Of a DNA stretch of 64,000 nucleotides, positions 1-12,768 are shown one piece after another. Where the stretch lies: assembly GCF_000200735.1 (NCBI RefSeq), contig NC_014970.1, forward strand, positions 62,001-126,000, given 5' to 3'. A program made the position numbers and the translations under genes. The notes under the pieces are model-generated. The model saw only the letters and a program-made list of their open reading frames with translations, did no database searches and was not told the origin of the DNA. The stretch comes from Mycoplasma haemofelis str. Langford 1. Lineage in GTDB: Bacteria > Bacillota_I > Bacilli_A > Mycoplasmatales > Mycoplasmoidaceae. Within the stretch, counting starts at the first letter, position 1; every line of letters starts with the position of its first letter.

Positions 1-676
1 CAGGAGGAAGCTGCTGCGACTTCCGAATCTCAAACTCCTTCCTAATACTTTCCACTACTTCCTCTGGAGTCATCTCATCACTACATATTTCAACAGCATC
101 TTCAGCTTTACAAAGAGGATCTAATTCCCTATTCATATCTTCCAAATCCCTCTTCTTTATCTCCACCTCTATCTCTTCAAGAGTTCTTCCCTCCAGTAGT
201 CCTTTCTCTTGAAGCTCTAGAAATCTCCTTTTAGCTCTGATAGCGGGACTAGCACTTAGGAACACCTTCAAAATGGCATTGGGAAAGACTTTGGTTCCAA
301 TGTCTCTCCCCTCCATCACTATATTCTCCTTCCTAGCTACCTCCCTTTCAACTTCCAGTACAAAACTCCTAATTTCCCCTTTCTTAGCTATCTTAGATGC
401 TTCCTTAGTTACTAACTCTTTCTTAAATTCCTCTCCAGAGACTTCTTTGCCATTCAGAATTCAGCTATTCTTACGAAAATAGAATGTCTTATACTGAGAA
501 ATCTCCCTCAGAACTTCCCCTATTTCCCTCTTAGGATTACGTAAAAGATATCACGCAACCCCCCTGAATATAAGGCCTGTATTGACGTGTAGAAAACTCA
601 GATTCTGCGCTAGTAAATTTGCTACGGTGCTCTTTCCTACGCCACTGGGGCCATCTATTGCTATTTGGAAAAACAA
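1..676 (-). CDS. cmk: Cytidylate kinase (3' end outside window)
   Basis: Phosphorylates CMP and dCMP with ATP in pyrimidine nucleotide supply; cytosolic. Reading the minus strand from a TTG at 676, the protein opens [16 protein letters not shown], the cytidylate kinase P-loop, followed by [14 protein letters not shown] and later [15 protein letters not shown], the family's substrate-binding region. About 225 codons are present and no stop is reached before position 1; the family is about 220 residues, so only the last few residues should be missing. An in-frame TAA lies shortly upstream, which limits the start to TTG at 676 or a rarer codon. It is divergent from the membrane protein at 696, with about 20 bases between the starts. 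At least one Trp is a TGA codon. Confidence 0.9.
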
Positions 677-695
677 AACGTATATATTTTAATTT

Positions 696-1958
696 ATGAG
701 TTTTTTTATAGACAACAATCCCAACACTAACTCCTCGTGCTCTCACATCAAGTACGTTGAGGAGGCTCCTAACTTCATAAGTCGCTTTATCCAACTAGGG
801 GTAAAGAACAAGATGAAGGTGGGGAATGAGAACTTCTTTAATTACAAGAAGAAGAGGGCGATATTAGTATGATGTTTAGTTTTCTTCTTCGTAATACTTC
901 TTGCAGTCAAATTCGTACTTAAGTTAGAACTCCTTCGCTTCATTAGTAGGCTATACCAAGCTTCTGGATCCAGTTACTTCTTAATCACTTTAGTATTAGG
1001 ATTCCTCGCCTTCTTTGTATGTGAAATTACATTAAAGGTGGTGAGTCTTAAAACTCAAGCCTATGGTCAATTGGATTCCGTCTCTAAATTCGAATGATTC
1101 GGCTTCTCCTCCATTTCCTTCTTTATACAATCCATCACCCCCTTTTCCGTCGGATCCGAGCCATACTCCATCTGGTGGCTCAATAAGAAGGGGATAGATT
1201 TAAAGGAAGCCGGAGCCATGGTTGCCGTAGCTTCCTGTTGCTGATTCGTAGCTCAATTCCTAGTTACTTGGCCTTCCTTCATTTACATAACAGTTCAGAA
1301 TTGGGACAAGGTCTCTAGCTTAGATATTCCCAATGTATATTGAGCTATCTTGGGAGGGCTATTTGTAGATATTACTGTAGGTCTCCTTATCTTCAGCGTC
1401 AGCTACTTTAAGACCTTCCACTATTTAATATCTAAGTGAGTTAATAGGATTAAGAGGTGACTTGCTTTGCCTTATGCAGGGGAAGAGGAATTAGCTATTA
1501 AGTACCTAGAGCAGAATGCTTTCCAGAAGATTTATGTACGTCAAATAAAGAGATTCACCACTGTAAAGATAGCTGCCTTTTACTTCTTCTGCAACGTATA
1601 TCTGTACTTCCTATTCGTATTGATTCACAGAATCTTTAATCAGGAGAATTGAGATGGAGTTCTTGCCTATAACGTCATAAATGTATCCACCACAGCTAAT
1701 AACTTCATGCCCCTTCCTTCAGCAGAGGGATCTCTTCAGGTGGTGATGAAGAATCTTCTGGAAGGCTTTGGAGATTCCTCAGCTGGAAGAACTGATGAAG
1801 AGTCTATTTTCCTTTGGAGATTCTTTAGTAAGTACTTTGGCTTTATATTGAGTCTAATATTCCTTTCCATGTATGGAATTAATACCAATACTAGACGAAG
1901 AAAGGAAATTAGAAGAGAATGTCGATCCGCCCAAACTTCTTTAGAATTAATTTTTTAA
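696..1958 (+). CDS. Flippase-like (UPF0104/MprF N-terminal type) membrane protein
   Basis: A 420-residue integral membrane protein once TGA is read as Trp (several TGA codons). Hydrophobic segments alternate with short loops: around residues 57-75, 85-115, 170-210 and 225-260, and near the C terminus. The stretch EPYSIWWLNKKGIDLKEA resembles the conserved core of the lysylphosphatidylglycerol synthase transmembrane/UPF0104 family, and a later PLPSAEGSLQ sits where that family has a Pro/Gly-rich motif. Such proteins are thought to move lipids or lipid-linked molecules across the membrane; the substrate here is unknown. The last 50 bases overlap the convergent sigma-like gene. Start is ATG at 696, but a later ATG cannot be excluded. 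Family assignment is by motif only. Confidence 0.6.
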
Positions 1959-2532
1959 TATACTGACACATAGCTTTCAGGGAATTAGGAGAAAGACCTA
2001 GCTTTTCACAAATTACGGAGTTTTTGTATCCAGACATCTTGTATTTAAACACCTTTGCATAAGTTTCATTCTTACCTAGTAGGAATTTGAATATCTCTTC
2101 ACATAGACTTACAACATCCATACTCTTGGCCTTCTCTTCCCACATATCTCTTTCCCGCTCAGCATCCTTTTCATACCGCTTACACATCTCTGCATACTTA
2201 GGAATAATCTGTCAGTTGAAGTATCCCCTTATCTCGCTATAAGTTTGATACTTAATTAACTGGTAGAAATAGTTCTTGAAGGACATGCTACGCTTCTCCC
2301 CAGATATCTTGTAAGTCTCCACAGCTTTAAGGAAAGATATATACACATAACTATTGATCTCTTCAGGTTCGAATTTGATCAAGTTGCTATAAATGCATTT
2401 TCTTATGTACTGATTGGCTCATTTACATGCATTAACGTAATAGATCTCCAACAGAGTATTCAAGGCCTTCACGTCCTTGTTCTGTTGAAACTGGATAATC
2501 AGTTTGTTGATCTCGCTTGCCATAACATTCAT
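1909..2532 (-). CDS. Small sigma-70-like RNA polymerase sigma factor
   Basis: A 207-residue soluble protein (204 if the second ATG at 2523 is used). The N-terminal half is helical with EEINSYVYISFLKAVETYK, similar to sigma region 2. The C-terminal part ends in a helix-turn-helix-like segment around FKYKMSGYKNSVICEKLGLS followed by a basic helix, as in sigma region 4. Length and two-part layout match alternative sigma factors, including the small ones known in mycoplasmas (for example the MG428 type in M. genitalium). It probably directs RNA polymerase to a special promoter set. It overlaps the convergent membrane gene by 50 bases and lies 25 bases after the end of secA, on the same strand. 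Two TGA codons encode Trp. Assignment is from pattern, not alignment. Confidence 0.5.
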
Positions 2533-2557
2533 AATTGTAGCAAAGCTTTTTTAAAAT

Positions 2558-4951
2558 TTATAAATTTTTAAATATTTCTTGCTTTTCTCTCAACGACTCT
2601 AGGTACTCATAGCAGTCCTCCCCAATTGGGGAATCAGGTAAATTCAGAATATTCTTAAGAACTAACTTACCACACTTAATCAAGAGCTCTTCAAAGGAAT
2701 CTCCAGTCTTTTCTATAAATACATTCAAAGGAGATTTCTGTTCTAGTGAATGGAATCCGGCATTATTCTTTAGCTTTGATACGAAGTCTAAGTGATCCTG
2801 TCAAACGTGATCTATGGACTTTATAAATATTCTCTGTAAGTACTTCAAGAACAGCTCTTCATCTAACTTAGTCTTCTTTAAAGATATGCCTTTCTTAAAT
2901 GTCTCCTTGATCAGTCACTCTATCTCTGAGTGCTTCTTGTTATTGAAATCTAGATCTTCAAATATAGGGTGGAAGAAGTAGTCGGCATTCAGAGAATTTA
3001 CCAAGTGCTTAATATTGATTCTCTTTAACTCCCCGACCTCTACGAACTCATCTATGATGTGCTTAGTTACCTTCTCTATCACTTGATTCAATATCTTGCT
3101 ATTGTCTCTATTAGTTAATACGAAGTATCTTTGCTTGTAGATTAACTGTTGTTGTTTGGAAAGGATCTCGCTGTATTCAATTAGGTTCTTTCGGGAGTCG
3201 AAGTTAACGGATTGAATCTTCTTCTGAATATTAGTTAAGGTTCTAGAAATAAATTTACTGTCAAAGTATTCATCCTTAATCTTCTGAGCCAACTTCTCAA
3301 ATCTATCTCCCCCGAAACGCTTAAATAATTCATCTTCTAGGGAGATAAAGAAGATGGACTTCCCAGGATCCCCTTGTCTTCCGGATCGACCCCTCAACTG
3401 ATTATCGATTCTTAAAGATTCATTCCTTTCAGTTCCTAAGACGAATAACCCCCCTAAATCCTGTACTTCCTTATTGATCTTTATATCAACTCCCCTTCCG
3501 GCAATATTGGTAGCTATAGTTACCGCATGCTTCCTTCCAGCTTGAGATATGATTCGCCCTTCCTTGTCGTGGTTCTTAGCATTCAGGATTTCACAAGGTA
3601 TGCTTTGTTTCTGTAGGGAAGCATATATTATCTCGGAGTCGTATACGGAAGCAGTACCTACTAGGACAGGCTGTCCTTTGATATAGTGTCTCTTTACCTC
3701 TTCTACTATACCCTTGATCTTAGCTTCCTTGGTACCAAAGATAATGTCAGGAAGATCTCTTCTAATTACGGGCTTATTTGTAGGAACTGGAACCACAATC
3801 ATATTGTAGGTCTCAGAGAATTCCTGCGCTTCAGATAGAGCTGTTCCTGATAGGGCAGCTATCTTGTTGTAAAGTCTAAAGAAGGACTGATAGGTGATAT
3901 TGGCAACTATCTTGTTTTCCGGATGTATCTCTATCCATTCCTTGGCTTGAATAGCTTGGTGTAATCCGGCATTATAGGTTTGTCCATATAGCAATCTACC
4001 TGTGTAGTGGTCAACTAGGATTATTTGATCTCCGTTAACTATATATTCCCTCCCATTTTCAAAGATGAAGTTGGCCATCAAGGCATTTTGGATTTTGTGA
4101 ATTAAATCGGAGTTCTCAAAAGTGTAGAGTCTGTCAAGATTGAATTCCTTCTCTATCTTCAAAATTCCTGTACTTTGTAGGGTAATGGTTCTAGTTTCGT
4201 GATCAACTAAGTAATCCTCAGGACTTAGCTTCTTAACAGCTAAGTCAACCTCAATATATGAAGAAACATTGGATTCATCAGGCCCAGAGATAATCAAAGG
4301 AGTTCTGGCTTCATCAATAAGAACTGAGTCCCCTTCGTCTATGATGGCAAAGTGAAGTCTGGGGATTACTATGTCTTCAGGATCATAGACCATGTTATCC
4401 CTCAGGTAGTCAAAGGCTAATTCTGAGTTAGTGGTGTAGGTAACATCGCAAGCATACATCTCCTTCTTAACTTCCTTCTCCATATTGGAAGTTATGAAGC
4501 CAACAGACATTCCCAAGAAGTTCAATATCTTCCTGCAGAACTCTGCGTCCCTCTTAACTAAGTATTCATTTACAGTAATTATGTGAACTCCCTTTTGCTC
4601 TAAGGAAGCAATATAGGCTGATAGAGCAACGGTAAGGGTCTTCCCCTCCCCCGTTTTCATCTCCGCAAAGTTGCCTCCATAGATTACTAAGGCACTAGTC
4701 AATTGAGTTCGGTAGGCAAACATGCCATGAACTCTGAAAGTTGCTTCCCTTACGGTAGCTAAAGCTTCCGGAAGTAAATCGTCTATACTCTCACCAAGCT
4801 GTATCCTTCTCAGGAAGGTCTGTGTTTTATTCCTTAATTCTTGATCGGAGAAAGCTCTAAATTCATCTTTAAGTTCGTCTATCTTATTGATTAATGAGGT
4901 TATTCGCTTTAGGATTATTTGTGCCGGTTTAAAAGCATTAAATATTTTCAT
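2558..4951 (-). CDS. secA: Protein translocase ATPase SecA
   Basis: Motor ATPase that drives preproteins through SecYEG; peripheral at the membrane. The protein is 797 residues when two C-terminal TGA codons are read as Trp. Walker A is at FAEMKTGEGKTLT, the DEAD-type box at HFAIIDEGDSVLIDEA, and the second RecA domain carries TNIAGRGVDIK and QLRGRSGRQGDPG. The helical scaffold and wing domains follow, ending after HVWQDHLDFVSKL, the usual end of the core. The zinc-binding tail of longer SecAs is absent, as in other mollicutes. It is divergent, with 29 bases between, from the SecDF-like pair, so the two translocase modules probably share one control region. Confidence 0.97.
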
Positions 4952-4980
4952 ATATATAGAAAGAGTGTTAGTTTTAGTTT

Positions 4981-6459
4981 ATGGCGTTTTGAACCAAGAA
5001 ATTATCTAGCTTATATGTATCTGTAGTTCCCGTAATAGCCATTACTGGCCTTTCTACATACGGAGTCATTACTAAGATTAACTTAACTCCCAGCATTGAG
5101 CACAACTACTTGGCTCGTGTTCAGCTTAATATAAAGGAACCGCTAACTGTGGGAACGACATACTTAGCTAAGTCTGTAGAGGGAAAGACTTATAACTTCC
5201 AGAATTCTGAAACTCTTTCTAAGCTTGTTGAGGAGACTCGTTCAAGACTAGATAGCTACTACAAGAAATACAAATCAGAGCCTGTATATGTCAATGTTGG
5301 AAAGACTTCCGATGATGCTTTAGAGCTTTTCCTTCATTTTAGAACCGCTAAATCGGATGTGAATCCCAATAAGCTTTGGCTAGATAACGTTAGATTCCAC
5401 CAACTGTCAATAGATAGATGGGGTAAGACCTTCAATGAGGATGGGACTATAAAGGATAATAATAACACCCTTCACAGATTGGTGAAATGGGATGATATTG
5501 GTGTTTCTGAGATGAAGTTAAAGACTTCTGAAGTCTTTTTCGATTCATATCTTGAATTCAATATCTTTGGCAAGGAGATAGAGAAGGTGGAGATGCTTAC
5601 AATGGCCAATAAGAACAAGGATAAGTTTAAGCCTGACGATGGTGCAAATAATGATTGGTTTGTATGAATGGATAAGGAGCTACTGGCTTTAAGAATTAAT
5701 TACCTATTACAGACTTATGTATTCAACCAAGAACAAGTAAAAACTAATATTTCTATTCAGAAGATAGTGGGTTCTGAGGGTTCTTCAACATCTGAAACAC
5801 AGAAGAAGGATAAGAAGCGGATAGAGGAGAACTATTCCAATATGACTTCAGAGGAGAAGAAATTCATTGAGGACTATATCTCAATCTTCCACAATGAATC
5901 CAAACCTATTTCTGGCATGAGTAACTGAACCGAAGTTGTTCAGAATGTTACAAATGAGTCTAGTTTTGTAAGCAGCGATAAATTGAATGACATCTATAAC
6001 AAGTTTGAACAGGGCAAGAAGGACTTGACTTTATTTGATGGTTATTTAATATCTAAGATCCCCGCTGGCTCCGAAGAATGATCCAGATTCTTTAATCTTA
6101 AAAAAGTAGAGAAGAAAGAGGATAAGGAAGCACCCGCTCCAGAATCCGATTGGGAGCTGGATGGAATTCAACCTATATCTAATTATGGAGAAGCTAAGGG
6201 TAAGGAGAATGACGTTATCAGAATATTTGTGGACAGAAAGATTAGCCCTAAATTAAATCCTACTGAGCTCCACGAGCTTCTAACCAAGTATAGTATTAGA
6301 TATTTTGACCTTAAAATCTTTGATTTAGAGAAGGGGCAGTCCAGCAAACGGCTATTATGGCCGAATGCCGTTTATTCTGAATCTTCCGCTAATAAGAAGA
6401 ATGAGATACTGCATGTTCTGGATATAGAAAACGCTAGTCAGTATGGTTTTACCGAATAG
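4981..6459 (+). CDS. Membrane-anchored extracytoplasmic protein, probable N-terminal half of SecD
   Basis: 492 residues when three TGA codons are read as Trp. One N-terminal transmembrane segment (residues about 10-32, SLYVSVVPVIAITGLSTYGV) is followed by a long hydrophilic extracytoplasmic part with no further membrane spans. No sequence signature was recognised. SecD proteins begin this way, with TM1 and a large first outer domain, and the next ORF starts 17 bases before this one ends and supplies the remaining SecDF-like spans. It also lies divergently beside secA. Together these suggest the TM1-P1 part of a SecDF complex, made as a separate polypeptide. Alternatively it is an unrelated anchored surface protein. 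The function is inferred from position and topology only. Confidence 0.5.
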
Positions 6460-7906
6460 TGGCTTCCTCTATCCTTCTCTCTCAATAGTTGCTTTTTTAA
6501 TAGCGGCCTCAGTACTTCTATATCGTAAGTATTCAGTTCCAGGGGTAATATTCCCAGCTTCAATAGCCTTAGGACTAGTAAATATATTAGCTATCCTATT
6601 CTTCTTAGGATCTTCCCTATCTCTAATTGGCTTTATAGCCTTAGTGATGGGGATTTTCTATGCAATAATAATCTCCCTCTACCTTTTAAATCTCCTCAAG
6701 AAGCTATTTGACTTTGAATTCATAAGTAGGGATAACCTGTTTCTAGCTTTTAAGAAGAATATCGCTTTCGCAGCCGATCTGACTCTGCCCACCTTTATAT
6801 TCTCAGTATTTGTAGCCTTTCTAGCCCCTTTGCATCTTAGGGAGTTTGGAATCTCCCTCTCCTTATCTATATTAGTATTCTTTCCATTAATAGCCCTATT
6901 AGCTTCCAGCTGAGCCATTCAGTATGCCCGCAATAACTTTCTTCATGTGGGGAACTGATACAAGACTTTAGATCCCAAAGAGGATGCCTTCATTGTCAAA
7001 ATGAAGTCTCTCTTTAATAATAAGTATCTTTATTGGGTAATAGGGTGCTTGCTATCTTCAGCCATTATTATGTTCTTCACAATAGGAATAAACTCCCCAT
7101 TCCTATTTAAGAAGAATTACTTAGTAACTATTGAAGCTGGAGACGCTGGGAACATTGGTTCTTTGGTATCTTCAGTTCCCAATTTCTGAAGTCCCTTCGG
7201 AAAGGGCTCTTCCAGCATTAGAAGCTATTTAGTTGATGGCTCTCAAAGCATTGAAAGCATAAAATCTTCTCTAGGAAACTCAGGAAGCTTCTCCATACAA
7301 GAGACTAACGCTTTTAATGATGCAACACACTTAAAAGAGATACTAAAGGTCTGTTCTCTCTCACTACTTCTAATTTCAACATATATATTCATTAGATTTG
7401 GCTTTAAGAATCTCCTTTTATTATGGGTAAATACCTTCTCTTCCTTAGCCCTTTGCTTCTCTTGCTTAATAGTGGCTCGAGTGCCAATCGTTTCCAGTAT
7501 CTTTACAGCTCTTCTATGCTACTTCTTCGTAAGTCTCTTATATCACCTATATTGATTTAGCTCGGCCACCTTATCTAAGCTTGATTGGTTTAATAAGGAG
7601 AATAAATACTCATTTTTTTATGGAGTGGACTCCTCCCTTAAGCTATGTTTATTTAGCTTCTTTTTGACGTCTCTATTAAGCGTTAACGAGGAATTAATAT
7701 TACTTGATTTCTATGTATTCACAATTCTACTATTCTCCCACTATATCTCTAAAGTGGGCTTCATATTCCTAGAAGAGAAGTTAGATCTCTTTAAGGATAA
7801 ATACCTGTGGAGAAAAGAATCTGAAATTAAGGTTGTTGGTGAGAAGAGTGAGGTTGAGAATTTTGATGAATATGATGAAGAATTGATCTCAGATATAAAT
7901 AGCTAA
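6443..7906 (+). CDS. secDF: SecDF-like translocase membrane subunit
   Basis: 487 residues with about 11 predicted membrane spans. Five come first (residues about 7-155). A linker and a sixth hydrophobic segment (around YWVIGCLLSSAIIMFFTIGI) follow, then a short outer domain and five more spans. This 5+1+5 layout, added to the single span of the upstream ORF, reproduces the 12-span SecD-SecF topology. KKNIAFAADLTLPTFIFSVF and EFGISLSLSILVFF occupy the positions of the conserved SecD TM4-TM6 region. The reading frame opens with ATGGTTTTACCGAATAG, overlapping the upstream stop by 17 bases, which suggests translational coupling. SecDF uses ion flux to finish protein export. Sequence is highly divergent, so the call rests mainly on topology, the spans and the secA neighbour. 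Confidence 0.55.
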
Positions 7907-8182
7907 ATATTGGCGTTATTAAATGATCAGACCCCATAAAGGTATCCAGACAAGAATATCGATAAGATACGAGTTCTCTAAGTTGCTTCTTATAAACTCG
8001 TAGCTTTTTATATAACTACAAAAGAACTGTGATACTAATAAGAGAGATTTCGATATCAAGAATCTATAAAGAGAATATGTAAAGCTTACAGTCTCTTACT
8101 TATAGAGTATGATATTCAACTAATTAAGAAGATTAATAAAGGGATAATTTAACTCTTTCCTTTAAATATAAAGCTGTAGAAA
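7907..8182. other. Noncoding spacer between convergent secDF-like gene and ldh
   Basis: A 276-base stretch with no convincing reading frame, unusually long for this compact window. It contains an inverted repeat described separately, and several A/T-rich tracts. I see no tRNA fold, no tmRNA or RNase P landmark and no start signal. It could hold transcription ends for both flanking genes, or a small RNA. Confidence 0.4.
7968..8002. terminator. Inverted repeat, possible terminator hairpin
   Basis: TACGAGTT (7968-7975) and AACTCGTA (7995-8002) form a perfect 8-base stem with a 19-base loop, followed by GCTTTTTA. It lies about 60 bases downstream of the secDF-like stop. A hairpin followed by a short T run suggests a transcription end, but the long loop makes this weak. 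Confidence 0.35.
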
Positions 8183-9115
8183 CTAGAAAGTAATTTCCTT
8201 GTTGATGCCTTCAATAATTTTGTAGGAAGCAGCCAATTTCTCTTGTTCTTTAGAATTTAAATCAATCTTAACTATCTTAGAGATACCGTTCTTATTTAAA
8301 ACACAAGGAACTCCCATAACGATATTAGAGAAACCATATTCTCCCTCAAGATAAGCACCACAAACAACTATATCACCCTTGTCATGTACAATACTACTTA
8401 GTATTTTTGCCATACCTGCACCAATTCCATAGAAAGTAGCTCTCTTTCTATTGATAATCTCATAAGCCTTTCTAGCAACATATCTCTCCAACTTCTCTTC
8501 GTAATTCTCATTAGTAAATTTACATCCCCATTCTGAAAGCGGTTTACCTCCAACTGTAATGGTTGAGAAAGTTGTTACAGAAGAATCACCATGTTCTCCA
8601 ATAACATAAGCATTATCAATACTGTTAGGAGAAACTCCGATATCCTTAGCGATTTCTACTCTTAATCTTGCTGTATCTAATACTGTACCGGAACCAATCA
8701 CTCTCTCCTTAGGAAACCCTGTAGCTTTCAAGTAAGCATATGTAAGTATGTCTACTGGGTTAGCACAGATTAAAGTAATTCCAGAGAACTTAGAAGCCTT
8801 GATCTTACGAGCTATTTCTTTTATGATAGCAACGTTGTCCTGAACCATTTGCAACCGAGTTTCCTCAGGTTTCTGTGGTCTTCCAGCAGCTATCAGTATG
8901 TAATCGGCATCATCTAATTGGTCGTAGTCTGCTGCGTAAATTTTGAATTCTTTAGGAACAGAAGCAATAGCATCTTCCAAGTCTAGAACATTACCGTCTC
9001 TTCCATTTTCAGAAACATCGATGATTCCATATTCGTTAGCTAGTCCTTGGTTTATTGCAGAGTAAAGGAAGGATGTACCAACCGCACCAGCTCCGATAAG
9101 AATAACCTTAGCCAT
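8183..9115 (-). CDS. ldh: L-lactate dehydrogenase
   Basis: Reduces pyruvate to lactate and restores NAD+ for glycolysis; cytosolic. At 310 residues it is full length. The Rossmann motif GAGAVGTS is at residues 8-15. The substrate loop reads RPQKPEETRL: a glutamine sits at the specificity position where malate dehydrogenases carry arginine, and the arginine that stabilises the transition state follows. VLDTARLR and the catalytic GEHGDSS (proton-relay histidine) are present. This favours lactate over malate dehydrogenase. It has no TGA codons and starts at ATG 9115. It is divergent from tRNA-His, with 70 bases between. Confidence 0.95.
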   Translation of the reverse strand: MAKVILIGAGAVGTSFLYSAINQGLANEYGIIDVSENGRDGNVLDLEDAIASVPKEFKIYAADYDQLDDADYILIAAGRPQKPEETRLQMVQDNVAIIKEIARKIKASKFSGITLICANPVDILTYAYLKATGFPKERVIGSGTVLDTARLRVEIAKDIGVSPNSIDNAYVIGEHGDSSVTTFSTITVGGKPLSEWGCKFTNENYEEKLERYVARKAYEIINRKRATFYGIGAGMAKILSSIVHDKGDIVVCGAYLEGEYGFSNIVMGVPCVLNKNGISKIVKIDLNSKEQEKLAASYKIIEGINKEITF

Positions 9116-9185
9116 ATTTCTTTAGATTCAATACTATAAGTATACAATTATTTATGAAGGCAAATTAGATTTCTATTTTGCTTAC
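9116..9185. promoter_or_regulatory. Divergent spacer between ldh and tRNA-His
   Basis: This 70-base A/T-rich spacer must hold promoters for both directions. It contains ATACTATAAGTAT (9131-9143), an imperfect palindrome with a TATAAT-like core readable on either strand. No operator was recognised. Confidence 0.3.
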
Positions 9186-9262
9186 GGCGATTATGGTGAA
9201 GTGGTTAACACGCCTGATTGTGGTCCAGGTATGCGTGGGTTCGAACCCCACTAATCGCCCCA
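9186..9262 (+). tRNA. tRNA-His (GTG)
   Basis: A cloverleaf folds with G-1 at 9186, a seven-pair acceptor stem GCGATTA/TAATCGC and a C73 at 9259 that pairs with G-1, the histidine identity pair. CCA is encoded at 9260-9262. Anticodon GTG is at 9220-9222 and the T loop is GTTCGAACC. The next gene begins four bases later. Confidence 0.96.
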
Positions 9263-9266
9263 TATT

Positions 9267-9938
9267 ATGAATCTTCAACAGACTCAAGAGAATCCTGAGT
9301 TCTATAAGTTGTTTCTGCGGGGTTCCCGTTTGTGCACAACAATATTTATTACTTGGGTAATATTCTTCATCTCTTGATTCCTAGCTAGCTCCCGAGAATA
9401 CGTAATAATTTCGAATACTTCCAGCTACTCCAAGTTCTTCTACTTCGTTAACCCCAATATCTTTAAGCAATATATATGAGGTGGTAATGTCTTCAACTGG
9501 CTCTTTGGAGCTGTAAATGAGGTTTCTTTAATTTTCATAATCTCCTACCTAGTAAGCGTAATAGCCTTTACAGTAATACTGATTAGTTGCCTAATCCTGT
9601 TCATCGTCTCTTACCACACAGATGTTAAGTATTTTCAATACATAGCTTGTTTAGGAATATTCCCCGTGATCGGGATCTTCCTAATAGCTTGATTTGTATT
9701 TAAATTATGGGTTCATAATTATGAAATGAAAAAGAAGGGATTTTCGAGATATCAAAAGGATTTTGAGCCGGAGATATTCGAAGATCCTGTGGTTGCTCAG
9801 GTTGGATTTGATGATGTAGCTAAAAGACCTTTAACTACACAATTCACTGTGGCTCACTATTCCAAGTTCTTTAAGGAAGAGGAAAAGAAGGACTTCTTGT
9901 CTTCCTTCTATGACTGATTGGAATTAAAGCTTAAGTAG
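9267..9938 (+). CDS. Hypothetical membrane protein
   Basis: 223 residues with four TGA-encoded tryptophans; not recognised. A short hydrophilic N terminus is followed by a span around residues 26-45 and two more between about residues 93 and 148. The C terminus is soluble and charged, starting near KKKGFSRYQKDFEPE. Start is ATG 9267, four bases after tRNA-His, so it may be co-transcribed with the tRNA. The last 15 bases overlap the convergent pseudouridine synthase. No functional inference is possible. Confidence 0.65.
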
Positions 9939-10838
9939 CTTCTCAAACCATATATCTTCAGTCTGGAAGCTCTTACCTCTCACTTCTTCTAGATCTATAT
10001 CCTCCGAAAACTCTATCTTGTAGGCACATAGAGCTGGATACGGGAATTCCCTTTTATCCTTCTCAACACCATATTTTTGATCCCCTCTAATAGGGTGCTT
10101 TATGTAACTCATATGAGCCCTTATTTGATGTGTTCTGCCGGTAATTAGGGTTAGCTCCAATAGAGTGGAATTTATTGATGGGAAGAAATGTAAGAAGTTA
10201 GCTATGGTTTTAGCTTCTTTAGCCCCCTCTACTTGTTCTCTGGAAATAGAAACTCTTCCATCCTTCTTCAATAGGAAACACGATATTTCTCGCTTCTTAA
10301 AGGAGACATTCCCTTGCACTAGAGCCTTATATGATTTCTTAATCTTTAAACTCTTCTGGCTCTTATTTAACTTCAAGAAGGTTTTATAATTCTTGGCCCC
10401 AATTAGCAAACCAGTAGTGTTCAGATCTAGTCGGTGGATGAATACGGGTTTTCACCCTTCCCTATTGGAATAATTCAAGTGCTTTAAAAGCCTGTTATTC
10501 ATGTGGTTAAAGGGATGCTTATCATCCTCTTGAACAGGCATCTTCGCCTCTTTATCTACAATTATTAAATTCTCACTTTCAAAAACAACTCTCAGAGGCT
10601 TTAAACCCTCTCACTTTATAGGTTTGGTGGGAGTTTCACATCCATAGAATTCCACCACATCTCCTTCCTTTAATCTATGTCTAATATCGCTTATCTTTAG
10701 GCCATTGATAGTGATGTTCTTCTTGCGTATCATCTTGTAGATGAATACTTTGGTTCATGATGGTTGTTCTAATTTCAAAAATTTATTTAAGCAATATCCA
10801 TCAAAGTCTGCCAATATGGTTCTCCTTATTTTCTGCAT
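9924..10838 (-). CDS. RluC/RluD-type 23S rRNA pseudouridine synthase
   Basis: Converts specific uridines in large-subunit rRNA to pseudouridine. The protein is 304 residues and starts at ATG 10838. An N-terminal S4 RNA-binding region is seen (residues about 15-75, with VFIYKMIRKKNITINGLKIS). The catalytic motif HRLDLNTTGLLIGAK follows, with its Asp nucleophile, and then the conserved LITGRTHQIRAH block. Three or more TGA codons occur as Trp before and near the active site. Whether the target matches RluC, RluD or RluB-like sites cannot be told. It ends convergent with, and overlapping, the preceding membrane gene. Confidence 0.92.
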
Positions 10839-10877
10839 AGCGGTATAGGGAGATTGAATACTTTAGATTTAAAAAAA

Positions 10878-12726
<1,849 letters not shown>

Positions 12727-12768
12727 TTTTCTTCTAGCTGAAAAGTATAAAATTATAGGAATACTTAG

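Noticed and set aside
537..794. Alternative minus-strand ORF at the cmk start
   Set aside because: It lies in another frame than the conserved cytidylate kinase P-loop and shows no protein-like features.
7907..8182. tmRNA, RNase P RNA or riboswitch
   Set aside because: No landmark sequence or CCA end was found for any of them.
8183..9115. Malate dehydrogenase
   Set aside because: The specificity position in RPQKPEETRL is Gln, as in lactate dehydrogenase.
12743..12766. AAGTAT/ATACTT inverted repeat as dnaK terminator
   Set aside because: Only six pairs with a 12-base A/T-rich loop and no T run; too weak to call.
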